Below are positions 63,288 through 64,000 of a stretch of DNA of 64,000 nt, piece after piece (position 1 is the stretch's first letter; every line of letters starts with the position of its first letter). The stretch lies in NCBI RefSeq assembly GCF_963682185.1, contig NZ_OY821667.1, positions 3,981,501 to 4,045,500 on the forward strand. Reading direction: 5' to 3'. Source of the stretch: an uncultured Cohaesibacter sp. (GTDB lineage: Bacteria > Pseudomonadota > Alphaproteobacteria > Rhizobiales > Cohaesibacteraceae). Position numbers and translations under genes: made by a program. The notes under the pieces were generated by a model that made no database searches, was not told the origin of the DNA, and worked only from the letters and a program-made list of their open reading frames with translations.

Positions 63288-64000
63288 ATGATGATTGTAA
63301 ACGAGCAGCTGCTTGAAAAGACGAAAGAAACCGCCAGTGCCGCGCAGGAAGGCGTCGACTGGCTCAAGATGCCCGCCAATGTAGAGCGTATCGGGGAGGC
63401 GGCCAAGTCGATCGAGCGCGAACTCAAGCGCGGTGTCGTTGATGCCCTCCGGCTCTCCGAGGCAGCCACCCGCCCCATGGCGGTTGCTGTGTTCGGCGCC
63501 AGTCAGGTTGGCAAGTCGCATCTGATCTCGGTGCTGGCCCGCTCGAATGATGAGCTTTATGCGGTCTTTGATGGCGTCGACGAGCCGGTCAGCTATATCA
63601 AGCAGATCAATATCGACAAGGAAGGGGAATCCACCGGCCTCGTCACTCGTTTTACGATCAACAAGGAGACGACGCCCGCTGGCTTCCCCGTCTGCCTGCG
63701 CTGGCTCTCTCATGCGGATCTGATCAAGATTATCGCCAACGCCTATTTCTTTGATGGTCGCCCCAACAGCTTTCCTGAAAGTGCCGAGATTGCCGAGCAT
63801 GTCAGCGGATTTTCAAGCGCCAGCACCGGCGGTCAGAATAATGGCCTGAAGCCGGAAGATGTCTGGGATCTACAGGACTATTTCACTCAATATATGAGCG
63901 CCTCGGCTCTAACCGCCAAGCTGGATGCCTTCTGGATGGCGGCTGCGGACATTTGCCCCAACCTGTCCATTGCTGATTTGGGCAAGTTCTTCTCGATCCT
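63288..64000 (+). CDS. srfC: SrfC, P-loop NTPase of the Srf system (5' part only)
   Basis: The frame is open from an ATG at 63288 (a second ATG follows at once) to the window end, 237 codons, with no stop. The residues match the SrfC/'putative virulence factor' family: a helical N terminus, then Walker A GASQVGKS at 70-77 (Lys76, Ser77). A Walker B or G3 candidate is not visible in the part seen. Later segments include a Ser/Gly-rich loop and LKPEDVWDLQDYFTQYMSA. It starts 12 nt after the srfB stop. SrfC homologues are about 800 residues, so roughly two thirds lies outside the window. Confidence 0.85.
   Translation, partial: MMIVNEQLLEKTKETASAAQEGVDWLKMPANVERIGEAAKSIERELKRGVVDALRLSEAATRPMAVAVFGASQVGKSHLISVLARSNDELYAVFDGVDEPVSYIKQINIDKEGESTGLVTRFTINKETTPAGFPVCLRWLSHADLIKIIANAYFFDGRPNSFPESAEIAEHVSGFSSASTGGQNNGLKPEDVWDLQDYFTQYMSASALTAKLDAFWMAAADICPNLSIADLGKFFSI

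Noticed and set aside
62574-63800. A 408-codon minus-strand frame across srfB and srfC
   Set aside because: It is antisense to conserved SrfB and SrfC sequence and has no ribosome site or recognisable domain.

Overview
The window reads as a chromosomal segment of an alphaproteobacterium, probably of the Hyphomicrobiales. The basis is a Rhizobium/Agrobacterium-style 'imp' type VI secretion cluster with an ImpE/TagJ gene, several CUT1 sugar and peptide ABC operons each next to a LacI or LysR regulator, and codon usage of moderately high GC. The genus cannot be fixed from the sequence alone; a marine Cohaesibacter-like organism would fit. No rRNA, intact tRNA, insertion sequence, integrase or CRISPR array was seen.

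Region 1 (1-21.5 kb, all on the minus strand) is a type VI secretion system (T6SS). In transcription order it has a secreted caspase-like/peptidoglycan-binding protein, a membrane sensor with a c-type heme motif, a PpkA-like Ser/Thr kinase, TssA, TssB, TssC, Hcp, TagJ, TssE, TssF, TssG, ClpV, an unknown 414-residue helical protein, a 975-residue sheath-like fusion (TssB-like + acidic linker + second small domain + TssC-like + acidic tail), a small protein, VgrG and the start of a DUF6931-like gene. The membrane-complex genes tssJ, K, L and M are not in the window. Just upstream (21.7-24.1 kb) is an ECF sigma / anti-sigma / subtilase operon, separated from the T6SS genes by a terminator.

Region 2 (24-38.3 kb) is mixed metabolism and regulation. 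It holds an AraC regulator, Tex, a HAD-type dehalogenase-like enzyme, a LysR regulator divergent from two overlapping alpha/beta hydrolases with Asp nucleophiles, a peptide-type ABC importer without ATPases, two GATase-like proteins and an unknown gene. The GATase pair and the importer each have the same palindrome, TGAGT-N5-ACTCA, about 41 nt before their start codons, so one regulator probably controls both.

Region 3 (38.4-46.6 kb) is a LacI-controlled sugar ABC importer (binding protein, two permeases, a 41-codon small ORF, ATPase) followed by a family 3 beta-glucosidase. It looks like a beta-glucoside or oligosaccharide uptake and hydrolysis operon. A perfect 16-bp LacI palindrome overlaps its promoter. 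Region 4 (47-48.8 kb) is a lone RTX calcium-binding secreted protein.

Region 5 (49-54.9 kb) is a second LacI regulon. It has an amino-acid-type importer whose permease and ATPase are fused, a binding protein, a PfkB sugar kinase and a SIS-domain deglycase. Two near-identical operators (TGAGACC/GGTCTCA) tie the transport and catabolic halves together. The gene set resembles FrlB/FrlD or FraB/FraD use of Amadori compounds (fructosyl-amino acids).

Region 6 (55-64 kb) has a Bcr/CflA-type MFS exporter, then an AT-rich gap, then a plus-strand Srf operon: a membrane-anchored trypsin-like protease, SrfA, SrfB (an actin/Hsp70-fold ATPase by its motifs) and the first part of SrfC (a P-loop NTPase). 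The Srf operon and the T6SS fusion sheath protein are the best candidates for poorly described biology here.
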